Below are positions 55,694-64,000 of a stretch of 64,000 nt of DNA, piece by piece. A program made the translations under genes and the position numbers. The notes under the pieces are model-generated. The model did not search any database, was not told the DNA's origin, and saw only the letters and a program-made list of their open reading frames with translations. How positions within the stretch are numbered: the first letter of the stretch is position 1; every line of letters begins with the position of its first letter. This DNA is from Pectinatus sottacetonis (GTDB taxonomy: Bacteria > Bacillota > Negativicutes > Selenomonadales > Selenomonadaceae). The stretch is from the NCBI RefSeq assembly GCF_015732155.1, contig NZ_WIQK01000001.1:1374001-1438000 (forward strand), written 5' to 3'.

Positions 55694-58080
55694 AAAAGGA
55701 AAAATCATATTACAGTAGAATAGGACAGACTTTTTTATTGTGGTGGGGTTTGATTACTATATTAAACTGCCTTTACTCGTATGCGGGATTTTCGCTGACG
55801 ATTAAAGAAATTACTTTTTCATTAATAATTTGCCTGGTTTTATATTTACTAAACTTTATTGATAACAAGTCAAGAAAATTTATAACATGTATTATATTAC
55901 TGGGGATAGGAATATATTTTATTTATAGATATAATCAGCAGTTATATATAAGTCTGCTGTATACAGCTAATGCTTTTATAAATTCTTTTAAAGAACCGTA
56001 TCATCTTAATCTCATTTGCTTAAAAGTGCCATATAATGTGGAACATATCGCACAGATACAGGCAGCATTCTTGCTTTTGGCTATCATGGCAATATTTTTT
56101 CGAGTATTTATGTCCAGTAAAAGAGGTTGTATACTACTCTTACTGATAACAGCACCGTTATATATGATGGGTCTATATTTTGATGTATTTCCTAGCATGA
56201 GCGGTATAGCAGGAATGGTTTCATTTTGGACAGCAATGGGAATATATATAAATGGAAATTTTACATCAAAAACATATATATATGCAGTTTTTGCTGTAAT
56301 AATGATATTTGCTGCCGGAGCGGTAATTCAGAGAACAATACCACAAAGTGAGTATAAACATCCAAATTTTGCACAATATATACCACAGAGTATAACAAAT
56401 CTGCTTAATGAATATCTATCACCTAGTGGCAGGGCTACAGCTATGGATGATATACTCCATGGTATCAATGGGCGGGGGCAGCTTGGAGACATGGACAGTC
56501 TGACCCAAACTGGACGTAAAATGATGCAGGTTGAAACGTCTTTGCAGGCAGTGCAGGGAAATTTATACTTGAGAAATTACTCAGGGGCAATATATAAAAA
56601 TAATTCATGGTATGATTTGCCAGAGAAAGATTATGAGTGGAACAGTCATATCTTTGATACTTATTCAGCTGGTGCATGGTATGATCAGAGTGTAATTATT
56701 TTTAGTGCATTGCAAAATGATCAGCATGGACAGGATCTGCTGCAAAAATACATACAGGGGACAGACACTAATGGCAACATTTTTCTAGCACACCAATTTA
56801 AGATAACAAGATTGTATGATGGTGTCAGGCAAATTTTTTTACCATATAATGCTGATGTATCCAGCAGTATTTTTAAATATGATAAGCTGTCTGTCAGAAA
56901 TAATAAGGGAATTTATCAGGTTACCGCATATAATATGCCATCAGATTATAGTGGAGTTGATTTATTCCTGCAGCAGTATAGCGGCAGCAATAAATTTATC
57001 AACTATTATTATCATACCGAAAGGGAATATAGAAAATTTGTTTATGAATATTACAGGCAGGTGCCACCGGGAATTTTAGATAAATTTGCTGAAAAGTTCC
57101 CTATACCTGAGGCTGTTACGCCAAAACAAAAAGATGCGTTTATTGCTGCATTGCAGGCATATTTCCAAAAAAATTATAAATATACGACAGCACCGGGGAA
57201 ATTGCCGCCGGGTCAGGATTTTGTCAGCTATTTTTTGAATAAATCCCATGAAGGTTATTGTACTTACTTTGCTTCAGCAGCGGTGCTGATATTGCGCAAG
57301 GCAGGAATTCCAGCCAGGTATGTTGTTGGATATGCAGTTCCCAATAAAATTATTGCTCGAGCTGAAATTGTAGGGATAGACAGTAGTAATGATAATATAC
57401 ATTCGTTTACTGTAATTGATAAACAAGCTCATGCCTGGGTAGAAATATATCAGGATGGTTGGGGTTGGCGACCGGTAGACTTTACGCCGGCGGATGTTGT
57501 AAGAAAACAATCTTCGTCAGTAACTCAAAATCACACTTCTGTGCATAAACCGTCAGTGGGGCAGCAGAATAATGGTGAAAATAGAGTAAAAAATGAACAA
57601 AAACAGGTAGTAAAGAAAATTGATAAGACAGATGGAAGCCATATGGAAGTAAATATAAAATCAGTAGTAGGAATATTGTTAGTATGTATTTTATTATTGC
57701 TGGTGTATAGGATAAAAAAGTATAATATGATAATAAAACAAATATTTTATCCAGATAATATTACAATAAAAAGGCACCAGCATATACTAAAGCTGTATGA
57801 TTATATGGAAAAATTGGTTTATTACCGAAAAATTATACATGTACCTGATATGGAATATTTAAAATATGCGTCATATTTGTCTGAAAAAGAAATACAATGG
57901 TGTAATATTCCTATAAAAGATTTTATGGTTATTGTGTTAAAAGCCCGGTTTAGTGAAGATGAAATATCATATGAAGAATGGGATACGGCTGTTACTGTTG
58001 TAAAAAATATGCGTATGACCATTTACGATAAGTTGAATATATGGCAGAAAGTTTTATTTAAATATATTTACGGATTATAG
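55690..58080 (+). CDS. Transglutaminase-like membrane protein (TgpA-type)
   Basis: A 796-residue protein with six to seven membrane helices in the first ~220 residues, an extracytoplasmic transglutaminase-like core (catalytic Cys at ~521 in EGYCTYFASAAVL, His in HAWVEIY, Asp in RPVDFTPA), one more membrane helix near 660, and a C-terminal DUF4129-like domain. It starts at ATG 55690, ten bases after AGGGG (an ATG at 55681 is too close to it). It completes the MoxR-DUF58-transglutaminase operon that is widely conserved; it probably acts on exported proteins or peptides. Confidence 0.9.
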   Translation: MKKEKSYYSRIGQTFLLWWGLITILNCLYSYAGFSLTIKEITFSLIICLVLYLLNFIDNKSRKFITCIILLGIGIYFIYRYNQQLYISLLYTANAFINSFKEPYHLNLICLKVPYNVEHIAQIQAAFLLLAIMAIFFRVFMSSKRGCILLLLITAPLYMMGLYFDVFPSMSGIAGMVSFWTAMGIYINGNFTSKTYIYAVFAVIMIFAAGAVIQRTIPQSEYKHPNFAQYIPQSITNLLNEYLSPSGRATAMDDILHGINGRGQLGDMDSLTQTGRKMMQVETSLQAVQGNLYLRNYSGAIYKNNSWYDLPEKDYEWNSHIFDTYSAGAWYDQSVIIFSALQNDQHGQDLLQKYIQGTDTNGNIFLAHQFKITRLYDGVRQIFLPYNADVSSSIFKYDKLSVRNNKGIYQVTAYNMPSDYSGVDLFLQQYSGSNKFINYYYHTEREYRKFVYEYYRQVPPGILDKFAEKFPIPEAVTPKQKDAFIAALQAYFQKNYKYTTAPGKLPPGQDFVSYFLNKSHEGYCTYFASAAVLILRKAGIPARYVVGYAVPNKIIARAEIVGIDSSNDNIHSFTVIDKQAHAWVEIYQDGWGWRPVDFTPADVVRKQSSSVTQNHTSVHKPSVGQQNNGENRVKNEQKQVVKKIDKTDGSHMEVNIKSVVGILLVCILLLLVYRIKKYNMIIKQIFYPDNITIKRHQHILKLYDYMEKLVYYRKIIHVPDMEYLKYASYLSEKEIQWCNIPIKDFMVIVLKARFSEDEISYEEWDTAVTVVKNMRMTIYDKLNIWQKVLFKYIYGL

Positions 58081-58135
58081 GATCGTATGGGCTCGTATAA
58101 TAATATACATTCTGGTTTGATAAGGAGGGAAGATA

Positions 58136-59302
58136 ATGGAACGATATGTAATGCATGTTGATATGGACGCGTTTTTTGCTTCAGTGGAACAAGTGGATAA
58201 TCCTGAGCTAAAAGGAAAACCAGTTATTGTAGGTGGTAATAAAGAACGCGGCGTAGTTAGTACAGCATCTTATGAAGCACGGAAGTATGGTGTTCATTCA
58301 GCAATGTCATCGGTAAAGGCCCATAAACTGTGTCCTCAGGGGATTTTTCTACCAGTTAGGCATGAGCGGTATCATGAAATATCACAACAGATTTTTTTAT
58401 TGTTTCAGGAATTTTCTCCAATAGTAGAACCCTTATCCATAGATGAAGCTTTTCTTGATATTACTGGAATGGAAGGAATATATGGGAACCTGAAAAAATA
58501 CGCTGCTGATCTTAAACAGCGTATTTTAGCACAGACGGGTATATATGCTTCTGTAGGGATAGCACCTAATAAATTTTTGGCAAAAATAGCGTCTGATCTA
58601 GATAAACCTGATGGATTAGTTATAATTGATCATGGACAGGAAAAAAATTTTATTGCCAATCTTCCTATTACAAAATTATGGGGTGTTGGTAGCAAAACAG
58701 CAGATAAATTGTATAATATGGGATGTAGCAAAGTAAAGAATATTTTACAGGTGGATCGGCAATTGCTGAAAAATACTTTTGGTGAAAAAACGGCAGTACA
58801 TTTATGGCAGCTGGCCAACGGTATTGACGAGCGTGAAGTAAAAACTGGGCGAGAAGTAAAATCAATAGGGAATGAACAGACTTTCGATGAAGATATAGTG
58901 GAGAGATCAATTATCAATAAAAAATTTTTGGAATTAGCAGAAAAAGTCGGCTGGCGGTTGCGCCAGAAAAAAGTCAAAGCGAAAACAATAAGTATTAAGG
59001 TTCGCACAGATTCTTTTATTACTTATACACGCAGTGTTACATTGAGTAAATCTACTAATTTTGACGAAACTTTATATCATGCCGCGCAGCGGCTGTTTGC
59101 GGGATTAAGTTTCAAGGGGCGCATTCGGCTACTGGGGTTGACTGGTAGTAATTTATCAGCATTTGAAGAGCAGTCATTGTTTGTAAATGATGAAAAAAAA
59201 GACCAATTGTACAAAACAATTGATCAAATAAAAAAACGATTTGGGATAAACTCAATAACCAAAGCACAATTACTAGAGGAAAAACAAAAAAATAAACAAT
59301 AA
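58136..59302 (+). CDS. dinB: DNA polymerase IV (Y-family)
   Basis: A 388-residue translesion polymerase. Catalytic acids are D9 in HVDMDAFFASVE and D103-E104 in PLSIDEAFLD; VVSTASYEARKYGVHSAMSS is the finger region. The little-finger domain ends with EEQSLF (~344-349), a plausible beta-clamp binding motif. AAGGAGG precedes the ATG. No SOS box (CTTGCG..CGCAAG or GAACATATGTTC type) is obvious upstream. It follows the transglutaminase gene by 55 bases and may be read from its promoter. Confidence 0.95.
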   Translation: MERYVMHVDMDAFFASVEQVDNPELKGKPVIVGGNKERGVVSTASYEARKYGVHSAMSSVKAHKLCPQGIFLPVRHERYHEISQQIFLLFQEFSPIVEPLSIDEAFLDITGMEGIYGNLKKYAADLKQRILAQTGIYASVGIAPNKFLAKIASDLDKPDGLVIIDHGQEKNFIANLPITKLWGVGSKTADKLYNMGCSKVKNILQVDRQLLKNTFGEKTAVHLWQLANGIDEREVKTGREVKSIGNEQTFDEDIVERSIINKKFLELAEKVGWRLRQKKVKAKTISIKVRTDSFITYTRSVTLSKSTNFDETLYHAAQRLFAGLSFKGRIRLLGLTGSNLSAFEEQSLFVNDEKKDQLYKTIDQIKKRFGINSITKAQLLEEKQKNKQ

Positions 59303-59316
59303 ATACTTCCCTGGAA

Positions 59317-60111
59317 CTAGCTGAGCAGCATGCGGTCATTATCCATTTTACTGCCCGAAGCTTGTTCGAACATAGATAAAAGATCATTTACAGTAAGGTC
59401 TTTTTTATCTTTGCCTTTTACATCAATGATGATTTTTCCATTGAACATCATAATCAGGCGGTTTCCAAAGCGGAGTGCATCGCGCATGTTATGAGTGATC
59501 ATCAAGGTAGTAAGGTGTCTGCTGGTAATGATGTTATCAGTCATGGAAAGAACTTTTTCAGCTGTTTTGGGATCAAGAGCAGCTGTATGTTCATCTAAAA
59601 GCAACAGCTTAGGATCACCCATGGTTGCCATTAATAAGGTTAAGGCTTGTCTTTGTCCACCAGATAAAAGTCCCACCTTGCTTTCTAGTCGATCTTCTAG
59701 TCCCAGGTTTAAAGTTTGAAGTAATTCCTTAAATTTATTACGTTCACTTTTACGGGCACTCCAGCGCAGGGATGGTGTTTTGCCGCGTCTGGAAGCAATA
59801 GCAAGATTTTCTTCTATCATCATACCAGCAGCTGTTCCCATCATGGGATCTTGAAAAACACGGCCAATATATCGAGCTCGTTTATGTTCTGCCCATTTTG
59901 TGATATCAGTATTAGCAATAATTATTTTTCCTTCATCTATAGGAAAAGTACCAGCAATAGAATTCATTAATGTTGATTTACCAGCACCATTACCACCGAT
60001 AATAGTGACGAAATCACCGGGATACAGATGAAGCGATAGCCCACTTAAAGCAATTTTTTCGGTAATAGTCCCGGGATTAAAAGTTTTTGATATATTTTTT
60101 ACTTCAAGCAT
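59317..60111 (-). CDS. ABC transporter ATP-binding protein of a TrpXYZ-like importer
   Basis: A 264-residue ABC ATPase with Walker A GGNGAGKST, signature LLSGGQRQALTLLMA and Walker B LLLLDEHTAALD. ATG 60111 is 7 bases after AAGGAAGG and the start overlaps the permease stop by 8 bases. The frame opens at 60174 without a ribosome site. The dedicated binding protein and permease genes upstream belong to the ABC_sub_bind (TrpX-like) class. Confidence 0.92.
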   Translation of the reverse strand: MLEVKNISKTFNPGTITEKIALSGLSLHLYPGDFVTIIGGNGAGKSTLMNSIAGTFPIDEGKIIIANTDITKWAEHKRARYIGRVFQDPMMGTAAGMMIEENLAIASRRGKTPSLRWSARKSERNKFKELLQTLNLGLEDRLESKVGLLSGGQRQALTLLMATMGDPKLLLLDEHTAALDPKTAEKVLSMTDNIITSRHLTTLMITHNMRDALRFGNRLIMMFNGKIIIDVKGKDKKDLTVNDLLSMFEQASGSKMDNDRMLLS

Positions 60112-60991
60112 GATTTGCCGCCTTCCTTTTTCTTTCATTGATTTTAGCTTGGAATAACGGTAACGAGAGAGCAAGAGTAACTAAAATAGCAGTAAAAAGC
60201 TTTAGATCATTCGGAGGCATACCAAGTTGCAATACTATGGCAATGACTATGCGATAAACAATAGAGCCTAAAATAACGGAAATGAGGCAGTTTCTGAAAC
60301 TTTTTGTGCCAAATAAAACTTCACCAATAATGACAGAAGCAAGACCAATAACGATAGTGCCTACTCCCATACCCACATCAGCAAAGCCGTTGCTTTGGGC
60401 TACCAGTGCGCCGGAAATTGCTACCAAGCCATTGCTTAATAATAATCCTAATACTATTGTGAGATCTGTATTAATACCATTGGCACGTATCATATTTTGG
60501 TTAAATCCAGTAGCGCGTACAGCAGCGCCTATTTCCGTGCCGAAAAACCAGTAGTTTATAATGCTGACGACAAGCACGATTATAAAACCAATAATTAAAA
60601 TCGTCATTTGTCTGCTTAATGATGAGGGAAAAATAGTAAAAATAGTATCAATCTGCAGCAGAGAAATGTTAGCTTTGCCCATTATGCGGAGATTGACAGA
60701 ATAAAGAGCAATCATCGTCAAAATTCCTGCCAAAAGAGCGGGGATTTTTAGTTTTGTATGTAAAACTCCAGTTATAACACCACTGAGCATGCCAGCGATG
60801 CAAGCAATAATTATTGCCAACACAGGATTGTAACCGGCTGTCAGCAATGAGGCAGCAGTGGCAGCTCCTAAAGGAAAGCTGCCTTCAACTGTAAGATCGG
60901 CGATATCAAGAACACGAAATGTCAGATAAACGCCAATAGCCATTACGGCCCATAAAAGTCCCTGTGAAATAGTAGAAATTATTAAGTCCAA
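60104..60991 (-). CDS. ABC transporter permease of a TrpXYZ-like importer
   Basis: A 295-residue inner-membrane permease with about eight hydrophobic segments and the branched-chain/LivH-like EAA-type segment ATGFNQNMIRANGINTDLTI (~150-170). DIADLTVEGSFPLGAAT is typical of permeases that pair with the TrpX/ABC_sub_bind binding proteins. It lies 23 bases after the binding-protein gene and is coupled to the ATPase gene by overlap. Substrate not evident; aromatic amino acids are the usual assignment. Confidence 0.88.
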   Translation of the reverse strand: MDLIISTISQGLLWAVMAIGVYLTFRVLDIADLTVEGSFPLGAATAASLLTAGYNPVLAIIIACIAGMLSGVITGVLHTKLKIPALLAGILTMIALYSVNLRIMGKANISLLQIDTIFTIFPSSLSRQMTILIIGFIIVLVVSIINYWFFGTEIGAAVRATGFNQNMIRANGINTDLTIVLGLLLSNGLVAISGALVAQSNGFADVGMGVGTIVIGLASVIIGEVLFGTKSFRNCLISVILGSIVYRIVIAIVLQLGMPPNDLKLFTAILVTLALSLPLFQAKINERKRKAANHA

Positions 60992-61014
60992 ATTAATTCT
61001 CCTAAGGTTAGATA

Positions 61015-62016
61015 TTATTCAATGATATCCGCATTTTTTTCCAGATCAGCTGGAATAGTAATACCAAGAGTAGCGGCGTCTTTTTTATTTATAGTTATTT
61101 TTAGATCCTTGGCCGTTTCGATAGGCATATCAGCGGGTTTTGATTTTCCGTCCAGGATGTCTGCTGCCATGTGGCCTGTCTGTATCCCCAGTTTATAATA
61201 GTCGATGCCATATGTAGCCAGTCCACCTTTTTTTACCATATTTGGTTCTGCACATATAACAGGAATCTTAGCAGCATCAGTTATAGCAGTGAGTGTAGGC
61301 ATTGCAGAGGCAATAATATTATCAGTTGGTTCATAAAATACATCAACACTGCCTACGAGACTCTGGGCAGCCTGCTGGATATCATTGACAGTCGAAACAG
61401 TGGCAGTTTTTACGGTCAGGCCTTTTGATTCGGCATATTGAGTCATTGCTTTTACTTGAATTTCTGAATTAATTTCGCTGGAAGAATATACAGTACCTAT
61501 TGTTTTAGCGTTGGGAAATAACTTTATTAAAAGATCGATTTGTTTTTTTATCGGACTCATATCACTGGTTCCTGTTACATTGCCGCCCGGTTTTTCATCA
61601 GAAGTGACGAGACGGGCTGCCTTGTAATCAGTTATGGCTGTACCTACAATGGGAATTTTTTTTGTAGCATTAGCCATTGTTTGAGCAGCAGGAGTAGCAA
61701 TAGCACAGATCAAATCATCATTATTGGAAACAAAACGCTGGGCAATATTCTGCAGGTTGGACTGATCTGCCTGCGCGTTTTGCTGGTCGACTGTGATGTT
61801 TTTTCCTTCCACATAACCGCGATCTTTAAGTCCCTGGATAAATCCTTTATTAGCAGCATCAAGCGCGTTATGTTCTACTAATTGGATTACTCCTATTTTA
61901 AAAGATTTTTTTTGGCTGTTGTTGGCTGATTGGGAACCACATCCGGCAATAAGGCTGCTGGCAAAAACAGCAGCGAGAGCTAATACAGTGAATTTCCAGT
62001 TTTTCATTATAAACAT
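61015..62016 (-). CDS. ABC transporter substrate-binding lipoprotein (ABC_sub_bind family)
   Basis: A 333-residue lipoprotein of the TrpX-like family: signal peptide with lipobox LIAGC (cysteine at ~26), mature part FKIGVIQLVEHNALDAANKGF, then VGTAITDYKAARLV and GGLATYGIDYYKLGIQTGHMA, all characteristic. ATG 62016 is 10 bases after AAAGGTG; the frame opens at 62094 without a ribosome site. It heads a three-gene importer operon. No T-box or tryptophan leader is visible upstream, so the ligand is uncertain. Confidence 0.9.
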   Translation of the reverse strand: MFIMKNWKFTVLALAAVFASSLIAGCGSQSANNSQKKSFKIGVIQLVEHNALDAANKGFIQGLKDRGYVEGKNITVDQQNAQADQSNLQNIAQRFVSNNDDLICAIATPAAQTMANATKKIPIVGTAITDYKAARLVTSDEKPGGNVTGTSDMSPIKKQIDLLIKLFPNAKTIGTVYSSSEINSEIQVKAMTQYAESKGLTVKTATVSTVNDIQQAAQSLVGSVDVFYEPTDNIIASAMPTLTAITDAAKIPVICAEPNMVKKGGLATYGIDYYKLGIQTGHMAADILDGKSKPADMPIETAKDLKITINKKDAATLGITIPADLEKNADIIE

Positions 62017-62311
62017 ATGAGAGCAGCACCTTTCTAAATTAATGTTAAACATTATAAATACAGATAACTTTGCGATGCATGCGAAACTTATCAATGAATC
62101 ACATAGTTACAAACTATTAATATCAATACATTATACAAGATTAACAAAAAAAAATCTACTGCACATATAGGATATATATAATAAATAAATAATATTTTGA
62201 TTCTTTCATATTATTAACATTGATATTAATAAAGTGAAATAGTAAAAAAATAGCATAAAAGTTTTGCTAAAATATTATTGAAGATAATGAATAATACGCT
62301 TATATGCATAT

Positions 62312-63130
62312 TTATAATAAACTGATAAGGTCTTTTATAGAGCAGATAAATTTTGCTCTGTTGCTGCGTGCCGGTGAAGAACTTGAACTCATATTTAGAC
62401 TTATATTGAAGAGGTTTTCCCCAGGGATCGTAATATGCCCCGTTTTAACTAATATTGTGGTTACAGTGCCGTTAGAAGGAGCACGTATGACAGTTTCAGC
62501 TATTTTTTTATTGATTTTTTGCATAAGTATAGTGGTGTCAGTAAGCTGTTTTTCATAGTATAAAACATCAGCAGGCCGGCTGCCGGCAGTGACTAAAATA
62601 TAGGCTTCCTCTGCAGTATGATGCACTGATTGAGCTGTTGCAAGATTGTTCTTGGCAACAGTAAATTTCCTCTTGGAAATATAGTTATGCAAAAAAAGAT
62701 TATTGGCGTTGCTATAGTTTTTCTGTGCATTAATTAAGTTAACTGTTGCTAGGTCAAGTGCCTTTTCTGTCTGAGTGATTTTGGAGATACTGTTACTCTG
62801 CTTTGCAGCAACAAGTTTTCTTTGTATAGTAGAAAAATTATTTTGTTCAGTTGCCAATTCTGAACGGAGTTTTGTAGAATCAAGCCGGGCAAGGATCATT
62901 CCTTTTTTTACAATAGTACCATTTTTAACATTTATCTCGATAAGACGGGCTTTCATTGTTGATCTTACAGAAATCGTTTGAATATGGTGATGAGTACCAG
63001 GGGGAAATATATAATTAAAGAAACAATGCAGGCAGCTTACTGCTAATGCTATAAGTAGAAATATGATTATACTTAGAACTAAAAATTTTTTATTATGCAT
63101 AATATTTGGGTAGATTTTCATAGTTGGCAT
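62312..63130 (-). CDS. HlyD/EmrA-type membrane-fusion protein, probably C-terminally shortened
   Basis: A 272-residue adaptor with a cytoplasmic start, one membrane helix (~16-38), a first lipoyl half, a long helical hairpin (~80-190) and the second lipoyl half ending near IRAPSNGTVTTILVKTG and GENLFNIS. Normal family members then continue into a beta-barrel domain; here only ~30 unrelated-looking residues follow. No MFS, ABC or outer-membrane partner gene is nearby. GGAG is 9 bases before the ATG. It may be a decaying gene. Confidence 0.7.
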   Translation of the reverse strand: MPTMKIYPNIMHNKKFLVLSIIIFLLIALAVSCLHCFFNYIFPPGTHHHIQTISVRSTMKARLIEINVKNGTIVKKGMILARLDSTKLRSELATEQNNFSTIQRKLVAAKQSNSISKITQTEKALDLATVNLINAQKNYSNANNLFLHNYISKRKFTVAKNNLATAQSVHHTAEEAYILVTAGSRPADVLYYEKQLTDTTILMQKINKKIAETVIRAPSNGTVTTILVKTGHITIPGENLFNISLNMSSSSSPARSNRAKFICSIKDLISLL

Positions 63131-63263
63131 ATAATTTTACTCCAGTTTATAAAGTATAATTACATAAATATTAACATTAACGCCAATATGGGACAATAAT
63201 CTGATAAAAAATAAATTACTTATAAAATTCATTATAAAATTAAAATACTCATTTATTATATTA

Positions 63264-63292
63264 TTCACAAAATAGTATATAAATGTTATAAT
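63264..63292 (+). promoter_or_regulatory. Strong extended promoter with no ORF behind it
   Basis: TTCACA (63264-63269), a 17-base spacer and TATAAT (63287-63292) preceded by the extended -10 TG (63284-63285). The predicted transcript begins at about 63299. No plausible ORF follows on the plus strand before the terminator at 63517-63567. Confidence 0.7.
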
Positions 63293-63298
63293 AGATAT

Positions 63299-63567
63299 GG
63301 ATAGATTAGCGGCTTTTTCTTGTTTTATAATACTTATAATGTTGATAGCAATGTATTAATAAAATAATCAACCTGATTTTGTTCAAGGAAAGTTTATTTT
63401 ATTAAGGCGATAGATAATGTTTTGGAATATCACATGTTATACCCCCTCCCGTTGACATTATCGGGCAAGATATAGTCGCCGTACTATCCAGATCCTTTGT
63501 TAAATTTATTGTAAGGAAAAAGACTGCGACCGTTTCTTAGTAGAAGCGGTCGCAGTCTTTTTTAATA
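63299..63567 (+). ncRNA. Candidate structured non-coding RNA, about 190 nt plus terminator
   Basis: The predicted 5' end GGATAG (63299-63304) pairs with CTATCC (63484-63489), and CGGC (63310-63313) with GCCG (63478-63481), closing a 191-base fold. Inside are a perfect 12-bp hairpin (63356-63367 with 63394-63405) and GATAATGT with ACATTATC around a 34-base loop (63413-63420 with 63455-63462). GGCGA/TCGCC is an alternative outer closure of the second hairpin. A 20-bp terminator ends the unit. Size and closing stem are reminiscent of 6S RNA, but I cannot match its conserved central bubble, so the class is open. Confidence 0.5.
63517..63567. terminator. Strong bidirectional terminator between panB and the RNA candidate
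   Basis: A 20-bp stem with one G-U pair (63517-63536 with 63543-63562, loop TTAGTA) has A and T runs on the two sides. It begins at the panB stop codon on the minus strand and also ends the plus-strand unit that starts at 63299. Confidence 0.9.
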
Positions 63568-64000
63568 TAATTTTTTTAAGACAGATTCGTTAATAGTAAA
63601 AGTATGTTTTTTTTCAGGAAATTGTCCTGATTTAACGTCTTCAGCATATGAGGTTATTGATTTTTCAATAATATCTTTTAAGTTTGCATATTGTTTAACA
63701 AATTTAGGGGTGAAATTAGAATACATTCCTAATATATCATTTATTACAAGAATTTGTCCATCGCAATAGCGGCCAGCACCAATTCCGATGGTAGGAATAT
63801 GAATTTTTTCTGTGATTATTTTGGCGAGATCTTCTGGTACTGCTTCCAATACAATACTAAAAACACCAGCATCTTCAAGAGCCAGGGCATCTTCAATTAG
63901 CTTATGGGCTGTTTTTTCTTCCTTGCCCTGTACTTTAAAGCCGCCAAAAATATTTATCGATTGTGGGGTTAAGCCGATATGTCCCATTACAGGAATTTGA
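63562..64000 (-). CDS. panB: 3-methyl-2-oxobutanoate hydroxymethyltransferase, C-terminal part (cut by window edge)
   Basis: The visible ~145 residues are the end of PanB, which makes ketopantoate from 3-methyl-2-oxobutanoate and methylenetetrahydrofolate for coenzyme A synthesis. [34 protein letters not shown] and [22 protein letters not shown] are hallmark segments. The frame is still open at base 64000, so the N-terminal half lies outside. It ends directly into a strong terminator. Confidence 0.95.
   Translation of the reverse strand, partial: QIPVMGHIGLTPQSINIFGGFKVQGKEEKTAHKLIEDALALEDAGVFSIVLEAVPEDLAKIITEKIHIPTIGIGAGRYCDGQILVINDILGMYSNFTPKFVKQYANLKDIIEKSITSYAEDVKSGQFPEKKHTFTINESVLKKLY

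Noticed and set aside
62095-62311. Possible T-box or tryptophan leader before the TrpX-like gene
   Set aside because: No specifier stem, AGGGUGG-type T-box sequence or terminator is visible on the minus strand.
63299-63489. Assigning the RNA candidate to 6S RNA
   Set aside because: Size and closing stem fit, but the large asymmetric arms and the absence of a recognisable central bubble do not allow a firm call.
1-64000. CRISPR arrays, tRNA or rRNA genes, intact insertion sequences
   Set aside because: No regularly spaced repeats, cloverleaf with conserved TTCGA arm, rRNA core sequences or transposase motifs were recognised on either strand.

Overview
The window is a 64 kb chromosomal segment of an AT-rich, anaerobic, low-GC Firmicute. 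A Negativicutes/Selenomonadales-type organism is my best guess. The support is a hemA-hemC-cobA/hemD-hemB-hemL cluster, oxygen-sensitive pyruvate formate-lyase, futalosine-pathway menaquinone genes, AddA, ComEA/ComEC and a SpoVB-like flippase. The genus cannot be fixed from sequence alone. TTG and GTG starts are frequent. I see no rRNA, tRNA, CRISPR array, phage or intact insertion sequence.

Layout. 1-9188 (+): tetrapyrrole synthesis (end of a precorrin-2 dehydrogenase gene, hemA, hemC, fused cobA-hemD, hemB, hemL), interrupted by a polar amino-acid ABC transporter with its own promoter. 9189-12571 (+): pflB-pflA behind a ZTP (pfl-motif) riboswitch with a terminator. 12662-16345 (-): an iron(III)/aminoethylphosphonate-type ABC importer with a perfect palindrome at its 5' end. 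16382-17088: non-coding, with a terminator and a regulator remnant. 17089-22170 (-): glutamate synthase split over three genes behind a leader with an attenuator-like terminator. 22859-23773 (-): M23 peptidase. 24055-28176 (-): an MTAP-family phosphorylase, mqnC and two tandem mqnE-like radical-SAM genes; mqnA lies apart at 47961. 28479-32440 (-): holA, comEC, comEA. 32702-39236: HIT-like protein, SpoVB-like flippase, lipid kinase, biotin carboxylase, Gfo/Idh/MocA oxidoreductase. 39460-47223: addA, an FtsA-like ATPase with a tandem beta-grasp tail, and a FakA/DAK2-like protein with an altered metal site. 47224-49690: DnaA-box cluster, 51-residue protein, mqnA and small unknown genes. 49736-52000 (-): small unknown gene and a chemoreceptor. 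52309-59302 (+): secreted protein, MoxR-DUF58-transglutaminase operon, dinB. 59317-62016 (-): TrpXYZ-like ABC transporter. 62312-63130 (-): orphan, apparently shortened HlyD-type adaptor. 63264-63567: a candidate structured non-coding RNA on the plus strand. 63562-64000 (-): end of panB.

Functional links. HemA, HemL, HemB and HemC build uroporphyrinogen precursors from glutamyl-tRNA, and CobA-HemD plus the precorrin-2 dehydrogenase carry them to siroheme or corrinoids. PflB/PflA make formate and acetyl-CoA under anaerobiosis, and the ZTP switch ties them to one-carbon/folate status. MqnA, MqnE and MqnC supply a futalosine route to menaquinone, probably with the phosphorylase-like protein handling the nucleoside intermediate.

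The observations I would follow first are: the promoter-structure-terminator cassette at 63264-63567 with no ORF; the tandem, diverged mqnE copies with an MTAP-like partner; the FtsA-beta-grasp fusion; the DnaA-box cluster far from any dnaA; the metal-site-altered DAK2 protein with a 12-codon leader ORF; and two genes whose Shine-Dalgarno sequence is separated from the start codon by a perfect hairpin.
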